Assembly (NCBI GenBank): GCA_965211775.1
Contig: OZ242974.1
Span: forward strand, 3,348,001 to 3,412,000
Direction: 5' to 3'
Length of the DNA: 64,000 nucleotides
Source: Thiodiazotropha sp040506975
GTDB taxonomy: Bacteria > Pseudomonadota > Gammaproteobacteria > Chromatiales > Chromatiaceae
Of this stretch, positions 24,237 to 33,535 are shown in pieces. Under the pieces are notes generated by a model. It was given only the letters and a program-made list of their open reading frames with translations, did no database searches and was not told where the DNA came from. Every line of letters begins with the position of its first letter. Within the stretch, counting starts at the first letter, position 1. The translations under genes were made by a program, and so were the position numbers.

Positions 24237-26582
24237 TTAGTCTGATATCAAACTTCTTGCAGCTCCGATTGCTGCCTGTCCGAGTGCCAGCCCACCGTCA
24301 TTGGCGGGGACATGCCGCTGTGACAACAGTCTGAGACCAGCCTGCTGAAGTCGATTTGAGACGAGTTCGAACAGGGTCTTGTTCTGAAAAACGCCCCCTG
24401 TGAGCACGATGGTATCCAGTTGATGGAGTCGCGCCATTTCAACTGCCGCTTGACACAGACTGTGTGCCAAACCCAGGTGAAAACGCCATGCGATCTCACC
24501 CCGGTCCCACCCGGCATGCAGATCCTCAAGCATACTCGGCCAGAGTGTTGCACTATCGAGGCGAAAACCACCCGGCTCCGCATGGATCTGCAGACTGTAG
24601 GGTGCCAGATCGTCATTCCGATGTTGTGATGCAGCGGCTTCGAGCTCAATCGCTGCCTGGCCTTCGTAGCTGATCGATTGCCGGCAGAGACCCAACAGGG
24701 CCGCCACGGCATCGAACAGACGCCCGCAGGAGCTGCTCATTGGCGAATTGACACCGGCTTCTATCATTCTGCCGAGCACCTTCACCGATTGACGGTTGAG
24801 CCAGTCGATCGGCTCCAAATCCCCCCACTGTGCCACCACCTGTCGCCAACCCAGATAGTGACTCAATTGACTGAAGGTGTTTCTCCAGGGCTGCAGGATC
24901 GCCTGGGTGCCACCCGGCAGTGGAATGGGAGTGAGTCTACCCAGGCGTTGATACCCGAGATAATCGGCGATCATAAACTCCCCACCCCAGATGGTGCCGT
25001 CATCACCATAACCCGATCCGTCCAGGGCAACCCCAAGCACCTTTCCGCCGCGGAGTGGCCAGTCGTTTTCAGCCAGGACACTGGCGATGTGCGCATGATG
25101 ATGCTGTACCAGTATAAACGGCAGTCCCAGCTCCTCGGCAAGCTGCCCGGCATATTGGGTGGAACGATAGTTGGGGTGCAGATCGGCGACCAACCGTTGC
25201 GGACGATGGTCGAACAGTTTCCCGTAGAGTTCAAGATTTTTCAGGTAATCCTGATAGGAGATCAGGTTTTCCAGATCCCCGATATGCTGGGAGAGAATCG
25301 CCTCCCCATCCCGTGTCAGACAGAAAGTGTTTTTCAGCTCTCCTCCCATGGCAAGCAACGGCGGTGCCTGATCAAAACCATCAGGCAGACGCATGGGGTG
25401 AGGCGCATAGCCTCGAGCTCGTCGCAATACTCTTGGGCTTCCATCCATAACTCGCACCACGGAATCATCGACCCGGTTGGTGATCTCTCTGTCATGCAAG
25501 AGAAACAGATCGGCAAGGGGCAGAAGCCGCTCCGTCGCTTCATGATTACCGATACACTGAGGCTCTTCGACCCGATTGCCGCTGGTCATCACCAACGGCG
25601 TCTCCATTCCGGCCAGCAGCAGGTGATGCAGCGGTGAATAGGGCAACATAAATCCGAGTGTGGTCTGCCGGGGCGCGACCATTTGCGCCAGCGCGGCGGG
25701 GATACGGGAAAGAAGTACAATGGGTGCGGCCGCACCCTGCAGAAGGCGCTCCTCCTCATCGCTGACACGGCAATACTTCCGAACAGTGCAGCTGTCCTTC
25801 GCCATTAAGGCGAAGGGTTTGTGATAGCGACCCTTTCGCTCACGCAGACGCGCCACCACATCATCATTGGTTGCGTCACAGGCAAGATGAAAACCGCCAA
25901 TTCCCTTGATCGCCACAATCTTACCTGCCGCCAGCTGGCGTTGCGCCTCCTGAATTGCATCCTCCCCTGTGGCGCTTGCTTCGATTATCCTGCCCGACAG
26001 GTCGCTGAGCCAGATCCTGGGCCCGCATGTCGGACAGGCATTGGGTTGGACATGAAAGCGCCGATCTCCTGGATCCCGGTACTCCGCCTCACAGGCATCA
26101 CACATGGGGAAATGGCGCATGCTGGTATTGATCCGGTCATAGGGTATCCCTTCAACAATGGTCAATCGCGGACCACAGTGAGTACAGTTGGTAAATGGGT
26201 AACGATAGCGCCGGTTTTCCTGATCGGTGATATCCTTGAGGCAGGCATCGCAGGTCGCGGCATCGGGTACAACGCCGGTTTGCGCCTCTCCCGACCGGCT
26301 TTCGGTGATAATAAACTCACCCTGAAGCGGCAGCTGATCCGTGGGATGCCGATTCAGGGAATCGATTTTCGCCAAGGGCGGAGGCTGTGACAGCAGTTGT
26401 TCACAAAAGCGATCGATCTGCGATTTTTCACCGCAGATATGCATCTCCACACCCTGGCTGTCATTCCATACGGCGCCGCGCAGTCCATTCGCCCGCGCCA
26501 GACGCCAAACAGTCGGACGGAAGCCCACACCCTGCACCAGGCCCCGGACCCGGATCTGTTCGGCCACCTCGACATCAGACAT
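24237..26582 (-). CDS. hypF: Carbamoyltransferase HypF
   Basis: Maturation protein of 781 residues that makes the thiocarbamate precursor of the CN ligands of NiFe hydrogenase. Domains in order: acylphosphatase (RVRGLVQGVGFRPTVWRLA), two zinc fingers (CDACLKDI...CTHCG and CDACEAEY...CPTCG), a YrdC-like domain (QRQLAAGKIVAIKGIGGFHLACDA) and a Kae1-like carbamoyltransferase domain (VQHHHAHIASVLAEN, GVALDGSGYGDDGTIWGGE, VLTGGVFQN). Full length for the family. No other hyp or hydrogenase gene is in the window. Confidence 0.97.
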   Translation of the reverse strand: MSDVEVAEQIRVRGLVQGVGFRPTVWRLARANGLRGAVWNDSQGVEMHICGEKSQIDRFCEQLLSQPPPLAKIDSLNRHPTDQLPLQGEFIITESRSGEAQTGVVPDAATCDACLKDITDQENRRYRYPFTNCTHCGPRLTIVEGIPYDRINTSMRHFPMCDACEAEYRDPGDRRFHVQPNACPTCGPRIWLSDLSGRIIEASATGEDAIQEAQRQLAAGKIVAIKGIGGFHLACDATNDDVVARLRERKGRYHKPFALMAKDSCTVRKYCRVSDEEERLLQGAAAPIVLLSRIPAALAQMVAPRQTTLGFMLPYSPLHHLLLAGMETPLVMTSGNRVEEPQCIGNHEATERLLPLADLFLLHDREITNRVDDSVVRVMDGSPRVLRRARGYAPHPMRLPDGFDQAPPLLAMGGELKNTFCLTRDGEAILSQHIGDLENLISYQDYLKNLELYGKLFDHRPQRLVADLHPNYRSTQYAGQLAEELGLPFILVQHHHAHIASVLAENDWPLRGGKVLGVALDGSGYGDDGTIWGGEFMIADYLGYQRLGRLTPIPLPGGTQAILQPWRNTFSQLSHYLGWRQVVAQWGDLEPIDWLNRQSVKVLGRMIEAGVNSPMSSSCGRLFDAVAALLGLCRQSISYEGQAAIELEAAASQHRNDDLAPYSLQIHAEPGGFRLDSATLWPSMLEDLHAGWDRGEIAWRFHLGLAHSLCQAAVEMARLHQLDTIVLTGGVFQNKTLFELVSNRLQQAGLRLLSQRHVPANDGGLALGQAAIGAARSLISD

Positions 26583-26816
26583 AAAAATTACACCTTTACG
26601 CTGTTACTATTGGAAGCAATGCAGGCCGTTACCGTGTAACAGCTATGCCGGATATGAGTTTGACGACCATTTAAACGGTTAACCCGCTGAAACAGTCGAG
26701 GTTATCTCCCCTTCTCTACTTTGAAAGCGGAGGAATGTAAAGCTCATATATAATGTTAAATATTATAAAGATATAGTAAGTTTTTTATTATTAACACTAA
26801 TTCATCATTTATAACC
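26583..26816. promoter_or_regulatory. Divergent intergenic region hypF-tmcA
   Basis: A 234-base gap between divergent genes that must carry promoters for both. The half next to tmcA is strongly AT-rich (around 26750-26815), unlike its surroundings. No clear operator or binding site could be named. Confidence 0.3.
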
Positions 26817-29006
26817 TTGCTTCAACAGCTCCGCGCCAATGCAAGTCAACGGCGTCACAGAGCTCTATTGGTAATCGCCGGGGATCCTGCCTGGTGCAAC
26901 AACCGGGCAACGGCCGCCCTGCGGCTGTTGAAATGTGCCGATTCCATTTGGATCGGCGATGCAAATACCGATGAGATCGCCACCCTGAACAATGACCAGG
27001 CACTTGCCCAACTGGGGAGGGAGTGTGAAATTCTCATCTATAACGCCCATAGCGGATTCGATCCGGACGCTTTCGGTGCATTGAGCGGCACCCTGCGCGG
27101 TGGCGGCCTGTTGTTACTGTTGACTCCACCGCTCTCGGAGTGGCACACCCACCCGGATCCAGTCGCCGAGCGAATCAGGGTCGCCGGTTACGATACGACT
27201 GATCTGACAGGAAGATTCCTGCAAAGGATCGCCAATATCCTGGAAAGCGACCCGTACGCTTTGATCGTTACACCGGAGGCCACACCCTCAACACCGGTCA
27301 ATCCGGAAGCTTCCCCACCCGAAATACCGCTGTTTAATCACCCACGATGCCGCACCAGGGATCAGCTCCAGGCTGTGGATGCCATCATCCGAGTAGTGAA
27401 GGGTCATAGAAGACGACCCCTGGTGCTTACATCCGACCGGGGGCGAGGCAAATCATCCGCACTGGGTATCGCCGCTGCCAGACTGATTGGGGAGGGATAC
27501 CGGGATATCCTAGTGACGGCCCCCAGACAGGCTGCGGTCAGTTCCCTATTCGAGCAGGCGAACAACGCATTACCCGAGGCGAAAAGTTCACCATTCTCTA
27601 TCGATAGCGGGGGTTTATCCATCCGTTTCCATGCACCGGACCATCTCTTGTCCAGTCCCCGGCGCGCAGATCTTCTGCTTGTGGATGAAGCGGCCGCTAT
27701 CCCGGCGAAACTCCTCGAGGGCCTGCTGGCCCGCTATCCCCGCATCGTCTTCGCAACCACGGTGCACGGTTATGAAGGCACAGGCCTGGGATTCAACATC
27801 CGCTTCAAGGGCCACCTCGATCGTCATACACCTCAGTGGCGGGAGGTCATCCTCACGGAGCCGATACGCTGGTCCAGGGACGACCCTCTCGAGGCGCTGG
27901 TCTTCAGGCTCCTCGCCCTGGATGCCTCGCCTGCGACTGACACCGAGATTGCTGATGTGAGCCTACAGGAAATCATAGTGGAGTTTCCAACACAGCAACA
28001 GCTGATGGAAAATGAGGGTGATCTCAATCAGCTTTTCGGTCTATTGGTCACCGCCCATTATCGAACCACGCCCCTGGATCTCAGGCATCTGCTGGACGGA
28101 CCGAACTTGCGCATCGCTCTGTTGCGACATCGGGGGCTCATTGCCGCTGTGGCATTACTGGCCGCCGAAGGCGGTTTCGATGAGGCGATGGCCGAACGGA
28201 TCTGGTCCGGCCGGCGCAGACCCCGCGGACATCTGTTGGCTCAATCCCTCAGCGCTCATCTGGGGCTCCCCTTAGCGGCCACCCTGAAAGGGATGCGTAT
28301 CATGCGCATTGCAGTCCATCCGGCCGTCCAGAACAGGGGGCTTGGCCGACGGCTGGTAGACTCGGTTCGACATGAGGCGGAAAAAACCGGGTTCGACTAC
28401 CTTGGCACCAGCTTCGGCGCCACACCAGAATTGATCGGGTTCTGGCTGCGCTGCGGTCTGCAAGCCGTGCGAATCGGTCTGCGGGCAGGCGCCAGCAGCA
28501 GCAATCAATCGGTGATGTTTCTACAACCACTTGGTCCTCATGGCTTGGAGATGGCGACTCAAGCCAGACAGCGCTTCGCCAGACAGCTTCCCACCTTGTT
28601 GGGTGACAGTCTGGCCCATCTCTCAAGCAGCCTGGCCGCACCGCTACTGCAGAACATAGAGCACCCGCCCACCACAACCCTCGATTTCCAGGATTGGCTC
28701 GACTTGCTCGCCTTCGCCTTCGCCCGGCGGGGATATGAACTCAGTCTGCATGCTATTCAAGTGATCACCCTTGCCGCCCTGGCCGATGGCATACTCACCG
28801 ATGCAGACGCCAGGCTGTTGATTAAACGCGTGCTGCAAAAACAGTCCTGGCAGGTATGCGCCTCGGCATTGAACCTATCCGGTCGCGGCGCGACGGTGCA
28901 GCATATTCGTCAAGTGGTTGGCCGTTTGGTGTATCACTACGCAGACAAGGAGATCCGCGAACGCGCATCTGGTATGCAAACAGGCAATAACGGCGGTACC
29001 CGCTAA
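26817..29006 (+). CDS. tmcA: tRNA(Met) cytidine acetyltransferase TmcA
   Basis: Enzyme of 729 residues that acetylates the wobble cytidine of elongator tRNA-Met. The order is DUF1726 (HSGFDPDAFGALSGTLRGGG), a RecD-like helicase domain with Walker A (TSDRGRGKSSALG) and DEAA box (LLLVDEAAAIP), a GNAT domain (MRIAVHPAVQNRGLGRRLV) and a C-terminal tRNA-binding domain. The only reasonable start in frame is TTG 26817, whose position agrees with the N-terminus of known homologues. Confidence 0.95.
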   Translation: MLQQLRANASQRRHRALLVIAGDPAWCNNRATAALRLLKCADSIWIGDANTDEIATLNNDQALAQLGRECEILIYNAHSGFDPDAFGALSGTLRGGGLLLLLTPPLSEWHTHPDPVAERIRVAGYDTTDLTGRFLQRIANILESDPYALIVTPEATPSTPVNPEASPPEIPLFNHPRCRTRDQLQAVDAIIRVVKGHRRRPLVLTSDRGRGKSSALGIAAARLIGEGYRDILVTAPRQAAVSSLFEQANNALPEAKSSPFSIDSGGLSIRFHAPDHLLSSPRRADLLLVDEAAAIPAKLLEGLLARYPRIVFATTVHGYEGTGLGFNIRFKGHLDRHTPQWREVILTEPIRWSRDDPLEALVFRLLALDASPATDTEIADVSLQEIIVEFPTQQQLMENEGDLNQLFGLLVTAHYRTTPLDLRHLLDGPNLRIALLRHRGLIAAVALLAAEGGFDEAMAERIWSGRRRPRGHLLAQSLSAHLGLPLAATLKGMRIMRIAVHPAVQNRGLGRRLVDSVRHEAEKTGFDYLGTSFGATPELIGFWLRCGLQAVRIGLRAGASSSNQSVMFLQPLGPHGLEMATQARQRFARQLPTLLGDSLAHLSSSLAAPLLQNIEHPPTTTLDFQDWLDLLAFAFARRGYELSLHAIQVITLAALADGILTDADARLLIKRVLQKQSWQVCASALNLSGRGATVQHIRQVVGRLVYHYADKEIRERASGMQTGNNGGTR

Positions 29007-29075
29007 CACTGCGATTGATTTCCGCTGTTGTACAGAAAAAACGCCGATTCCGGTAGCGGGACAGCCTGGCTTTGC

Positions 29076-30752
29076 TCACGCGTCAAGCGCGACAATCTCA
29101 ACCGGCTTCCCTTTCTTATACTGTTTCGGCCAAACCGCATATCGCCCGGCGGTCAGCGTCTGTTTGTGATGCCGCTGAATCAGCTCGACGCCCGACTCAG
29201 TCAAGGTGAGGACAGGCAGTCGCCTCGGTTTATCATCGATTATAAGTCGTACTCTCTCTCCTAACCGCGATGCGATCCAGTCAGGTGTTTTACCGGTCAC
29301 CAGGCTGAATCGACAATAGTCCCACAATAATAATTCCTCCAACTCCGGATGTTGATTCAGGTAGGGTTGGATGAATGTCGTGACATGGCCAAACAACCTA
29401 TCCGGCTGAAGATTGTCACGCGCCAGACCCACACCACACACCCGCAACAGCTGGTCGAAACAGTGGCTCACCGAGCCACGAAAACAGCCTGCCACCAACC
29501 CCGCCAAGACAGCGCGCAGATAACCACTGTTCCATAAACGCTCAAGCAACTCTGCATGGCGTTTGAATCGTGCGATCTCGCTGAATGAAAGCTGTGGGTG
29601 TGAAAGCACCTCATAGGGTGGATCCGGATCCCATCGATATCCAAGATGTAGGGCCTGATCCCTCAGCGGGGTTCCGGGAAGGAGCTTCAGTATGCCCAGC
29701 TGCAGATGATCCGGATAGAGGGAAAAAGTGCGGTCAAGTGATGTGGCGCACTGACCTGCCGTCTCTCCCGGCAATCCCACAATCAGATCGAGATGGACCG
29801 GATGGCGCCTCATCTCAACCAGCTGCCTGACATTCTCCAGCGCCTTGGCGATATCCATATGGCGCTCAATCGCATTCAGGACAACCTCGTCAAGGGTTTG
29901 CAAACCTATCTCGAACTGAAATTTTCCCGCTTCCGCCTGTTTAAATATCTCCATTGCCTGCGGCGATATTCGATCGGGATTCAGCTCAAGATGGAATCGT
30001 AATCCCGACCCCGTTCCGGCAAAACGTTTTAACAGTTGGCAGCTTCTCTGCCGACCCAGATGAAAGCTGCGATCGAGGAGCTTAATGGTCTTGTTTTCAA
30101 GCCTCTCCAGTTGCTGTAGATCGGCCTCTATCCGTTCCAATGGAAACTGCCTCAAACGTTCTGTGGCGCTGCTGCAGAAGGTACATTTGTAGGGGCACCC
30201 TCTGGCAGTTTCCCAATAGACAAGCGGCCGACTTGTATCCACCATGCCTTCGGCGATCGGCGCCGGCAGTTTATCGACGGGAATCAGCTCAACGGCATTG
30301 TTTGTTATCCCGCCTTTGTCCCGATAGATCAGTCCGGAAATACGCTGCAACTCCCCTTCACCGTACAGCACGAATTTAACCAGATCATTGAATGCCGCCT
30401 CTCCTTCACCCTGAATGATAAAATCCACGCTCGACGACTGGGCCAACAACGACTTACCCCTTGGACCGGCCTCAGGGCCACCAAATACAACAACAATATC
30501 GGGCATGAGCTGCTTGAGCAGTCTTGACAGGTGAATAGCCGCAGCGATATTCCACAGATAGGTGGAGAATCCGACGATTCTGGGCTGCAATTCCACCAGC
30601 GCCTCCAACAACGGCTGGTGATTGCTGTTAACCAACAGTTCAAACAACCGCAACCTGTCGTAATAAGTCTCGGATTTGGCGTAGGCGGCGATAGATTGCA
30701 GTGCCAGGGAACTGTGGCTGTAACCGGCGTGCAATGCAACCAGGGCAATCAT
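29076..30752 (-). CDS. B12-binding radical SAM protein with DUF4080 C-terminus
   Basis: Protein of 558 residues. A cobalamin-binding-like domain (first 140 residues: LVALHAGYSHSSLALQSIAAY, VVVFGGPEAGPRG) precedes a radical SAM core with the cluster motif CPYKCTFCSS, followed by conserved FEIGLQTLDEVVL and IVGLPGETAGQ. The C-terminal 170 residues match DUF4080. The substrate is unknown. It converges with tmcA, separated by 69 bases. Confidence 0.9.
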   Translation of the reverse strand: MIALVALHAGYSHSSLALQSIAAYAKSETYYDRLRLFELLVNSNHQPLLEALVELQPRIVGFSTYLWNIAAAIHLSRLLKQLMPDIVVVFGGPEAGPRGKSLLAQSSSVDFIIQGEGEAAFNDLVKFVLYGEGELQRISGLIYRDKGGITNNAVELIPVDKLPAPIAEGMVDTSRPLVYWETARGCPYKCTFCSSATERLRQFPLERIEADLQQLERLENKTIKLLDRSFHLGRQRSCQLLKRFAGTGSGLRFHLELNPDRISPQAMEIFKQAEAGKFQFEIGLQTLDEVVLNAIERHMDIAKALENVRQLVEMRRHPVHLDLIVGLPGETAGQCATSLDRTFSLYPDHLQLGILKLLPGTPLRDQALHLGYRWDPDPPYEVLSHPQLSFSEIARFKRHAELLERLWNSGYLRAVLAGLVAGCFRGSVSHCFDQLLRVCGVGLARDNLQPDRLFGHVTTFIQPYLNQHPELEELLLWDYCRFSLVTGKTPDWIASRLGERVRLIIDDKPRRLPVLTLTESGVELIQRHHKQTLTAGRYAVWPKQYKKGKPVEIVALDA

Positions 30753-31105
30753 TTCAGCTTTATTTCCATGGTTGATCGATCAGATAAAGTGAAGACGGAT
30801 AGCCGCTCAACATCCAGGACTCCCATTCGTACCGGCCCGGAATCCGACTGTTTGACTTGGATAGATATTCACAGATCGAAAGGGCGGTATCAGGCCGATG
30901 CCAACGGCATGTGCGATATAAATGATAGCGCTTATGTTCGATTGCCTGCCAGAAGCTCTTATGTCGCTAAAAACCCCTCGATTTCACCGACATGCCAAGT
31001 TATCATCTGTCACCGTTACAGGCTACTGATACTCATAGTCTTTAGTCAGAATATACTCATTGGCCTGATCTCGACGGCTCAGGTTCATTTTAACAAGGAT
31101 AACGT
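30753..31105. promoter_or_regulatory. Intergenic region upstream of UDP-sugar genes
   Basis: A 353-base gap between the divergent radical SAM gene and the UDP-sugar dehydrogenase. An open frame on the plus strand crosses it but is judged a shadow. It should hold promoters for both sides; an ACAAGGATAACG stretch gives the ribosome-binding site before 31106. No terminator, RNA or repeat was recognised. Confidence 0.3.
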
Positions 31106-32383
31106 ATGTTTGATCTTGGGAAAGTGCGCATCGGTGTGCTCGGCCTTGGTTACGTGGGACTGCCATTGGCAGTGGAATTCGGTAAAAAGTACCCGACAAT
31201 CGGGCTGGATATCAACGATGCACGGGTTGCGGAGCTCAAATCGGGGCAAGACAGCTCTCTTGAGGTCGATCCTGAAGAGCTGCAGAAGGTACCCTACCTG
31301 AGCTATACCAGCAATCTCGACGATCTAAAGCCCTGCAACATCTATATCGTCACAGTTCCCACACCGATCAACGAGCATAAACAACCGGATCTTTCTCCCT
31401 TGATCGGCGCCAGTCATGCCCTGGGAAAGATACTTAAAAAGGACGATATCGCTATTTTCGAATCCACCGTCTATCCGGGTGCGACCGAGGAGGTTTGTGT
31501 TCCCATCATGGAGGCCGACTCCGGATTGAAGTTCAATCAGGATTTTTATGTCGGCTACAGTCCCGAACGCATCAATCCAGGCGATAAGGAACACCGCCTG
31601 CCGACAATTAAAAAGGTGACCTCAGGATCCACACCCGAGGTTACCGATTTCGTGGATGAACTCTACCGCTCGATCATCACTGCCGGCACGCATAAGGCGA
31701 GCAGTATCAAGATCGCGGAAGCTGCCAAGGTCATCGAAAACACCCAACGTGATGTCAATATCGCACTGATCAACGAATTGGCATTGATTTTCAACCGCCT
31801 CGGCATCGATACCCTGGAAGTACTGGAAGCTGCCGGCAGCAAATGGAATTTCCTTCCCTTCAGACCCGGACTGGTCGGCGGTCATTGCATCGGCGTCGAT
31901 CCCTATTACCTCACCCACAAGGCACAATCGATCGGTTACCAGCCGGAAATAGTCCTTGCAGGAAGGCGGCTCAACGACGGTATGGGTGCCTATGTAGTGC
32001 ACAGTGTGGTGAAAATGATGATGAAAAGGGGGATCGCATCAAACAATAGCAGGGTGCTGGTATTGGGTTTGACCTTTAAGGAAAACTGTCCCGATCTCAG
32101 AAACACGCGGGTAGTGGATATCGTATCCGAATTCGAGGATTACGGGGCCCAGGTGGATGTCTATGATCCCTGGGTTTCCCAGGTTGAAGCTGAAGAAGAG
32201 TATGGCCTTCGTCCTATCAGCGAAATCAAAGAGGGCGAGTACGATGCCGTAATACTGGCTGTCGCGCACAGTGAATTCCAGCAGATGGGCGTGCAAAAAA
32301 TCCGTACTTTCTGTAAAGAAAACGGGGTTCTCTTCGATGTCAAGAATGTCCTCCCTGCCGACGCGGTCGATGCAAGACTATGA
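31106..32383 (+). CDS. tviB: Nucleotide-sugar dehydrogenase (TviB/WbpO-like)
   Basis: UDP-sugar 6-dehydrogenase of 425 residues, closest in feel to TviB/VipA (UDP-N-acetylhexosamine dehydrogenase of Vi antigen and O-antigen pathways). The NAD-binding IGVLGLGYVGLPLAVEFG is at the N-terminus. The middle domain has YVGYSPERINPGDKEH and IKIAEAAKVIENTQRDVNIALINELA; the catalytic cysteine is in GGHCIGVDPYYLTHKA. The stop overlaps the start of the following epimerase gene by 4 bases, the usual TviB-TviC pairing. Confidence 0.93.
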   Translation: MFDLGKVRIGVLGLGYVGLPLAVEFGKKYPTIGLDINDARVAELKSGQDSSLEVDPEELQKVPYLSYTSNLDDLKPCNIYIVTVPTPINEHKQPDLSPLIGASHALGKILKKDDIAIFESTVYPGATEEVCVPIMEADSGLKFNQDFYVGYSPERINPGDKEHRLPTIKKVTSGSTPEVTDFVDELYRSIITAGTHKASSIKIAEAAKVIENTQRDVNIALINELALIFNRLGIDTLEVLEAAGSKWNFLPFRPGLVGGHCIGVDPYYLTHKAQSIGYQPEIVLAGRRLNDGMGAYVVHSVVKMMMKRGIASNNSRVLVLGLTFKENCPDLRNTRVVDIVSEFEDYGAQVDVYDPWVSQVEAEEEYGLRPISEIKEGEYDAVILAVAHSEFQQMGVQKIRTFCKENGVLFDVKNVLPADAVDARL

Positions 32384-33411
32384 CACCCTATGACGATCTG
32401 AAGAATAGGCTGCAAATAGAGCAGTCGACCTGGCTCATCACAGGCGTCGCTGGTTTTATCGGCTCAAATCTGCTGGAAACCCTGTTGTCCCTTGGACAGA
32501 AAGTCGTTGGTCTCGACAACTTCGCGACAGGTCATGCCTACAATTTCGATAAGGTCAAAAACAGCGTCAATCCCGAACAGTGGCACCAGTTCAGATTCAT
32601 CGAAGGCGATATCAGGAGTCTGGATAGCTGTCGCCAGGCATGTCAGGGTGTCGATTACGTATTGCACCAGGCTGCACTGGGATCCGTGCCACGCTCGCTG
32701 GCCGATCCCATCACCACCAATGAAAGCAATATCACAGGCTATTTGAACATCTTGGTGGCAGCCCGTGATGCGCAAGTCAGACGTCTCGTCTATGCGGCAT
32801 CGAGTTCAACCTATGGCGACCACCCCGGCCTGCCCAAGGTGGAAGACCGAATCGGAAATCCGCTTTCACCCTATGCGGTGACGAAATTGGTCAACGAACA
32901 TTATGCCCAGGTATTCGCCCGCTGCTATGACTTCAAGACTATTGGCTTGAGGTATTTCAACATCTTCGGCAGACGCCAGGATCCCAACGGCGCCTATGCC
33001 GCCGTCATACCGAAGTGGGTCGCAGCCATGATTGACAGGGACGAGGTTTTCATCAACGGCGATGGTGAGACCAGCCGTGACTTCTGTTATATCGACAACG
33101 CCGTGCAGGCGAATCTGCTGGCCGCGACCAGCGACAATCCGGATGCTGCCGATCAGGTTTACAATATTGCCGTGGGTGACCGTACCACGCTGAACCAACT
33201 GTTTACGAAGATCAGGGACACCCTTGCGGATAACTTTCCATACCTGAAAGGGATCTCACCCACATACAGGGATTTTCGACCGGGAGATGTGCGGCATTCA
33301 TTGGCTGATATTGACAAAGCCAGGCACTTGCTCGGTTATGAGCCGTCGCACAACATCGATCAGGGCCTGACGGAGGCCATGAGCTGGTATATCGATGATC
33401 TGACCGGCTAG
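32380..33411 (+). CDS. UDP-N-acetylglucosamine 4-epimerase-like SDR (TviC/WbpP)
   Basis: Extended short-chain dehydrogenase of 343 residues. NAD-binding GVAGFIGSNLLETLL lies after a short N-terminal extension (MTPYDDLKNRLQIEQSTWLIT) characteristic of WbpP/TviC. The catalytic residues are in AASSSTYGDHPGLPK and SPYAVTKLVNE (YxxxK). With the preceding dehydrogenase it would make UDP-GlcNAcA/GalNAcA-type sugars for surface polysaccharide. No glycosyltransferases or Wzx/Wzy are in the window. Confidence 0.92.
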   Translation: MTPYDDLKNRLQIEQSTWLITGVAGFIGSNLLETLLSLGQKVVGLDNFATGHAYNFDKVKNSVNPEQWHQFRFIEGDIRSLDSCRQACQGVDYVLHQAALGSVPRSLADPITTNESNITGYLNILVAARDAQVRRLVYAASSSTYGDHPGLPKVEDRIGNPLSPYAVTKLVNEHYAQVFARCYDFKTIGLRYFNIFGRRQDPNGAYAAVIPKWVAAMIDRDEVFINGDGETSRDFCYIDNAVQANLLAATSDNPDAADQVYNIAVGDRTTLNQLFTKIRDTLADNFPYLKGISPTYRDFRPGDVRHSLADIDKARHLLGYEPSHNIDQGLTEAMSWYIDDLTG

Positions 33412-33535
33412 GGCAGGACCTAACACAACCTGCAGGCTCAGAAAAAGGATCAGGGTTCTATGGCAGGCGATTCGATTATCGAGTTGCCCGGTCCGCTGGA
33501 AACGATCACGAACAAGTAATTAGGAATTCTTAATC

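Noticed and set aside
24678..25637. 319-codon plus-strand frame inside hypF
   Set aside because: Antisense shadow with no recognisable domain; hypF is complete across it.
30531..31301. Plus-strand open frame of 256 codons across the 31-kb intergenic region
   Set aside because: It overlaps the 5' parts of both the radical SAM gene and tviB, has no domain, and its composition follows the antisense of a real gene.
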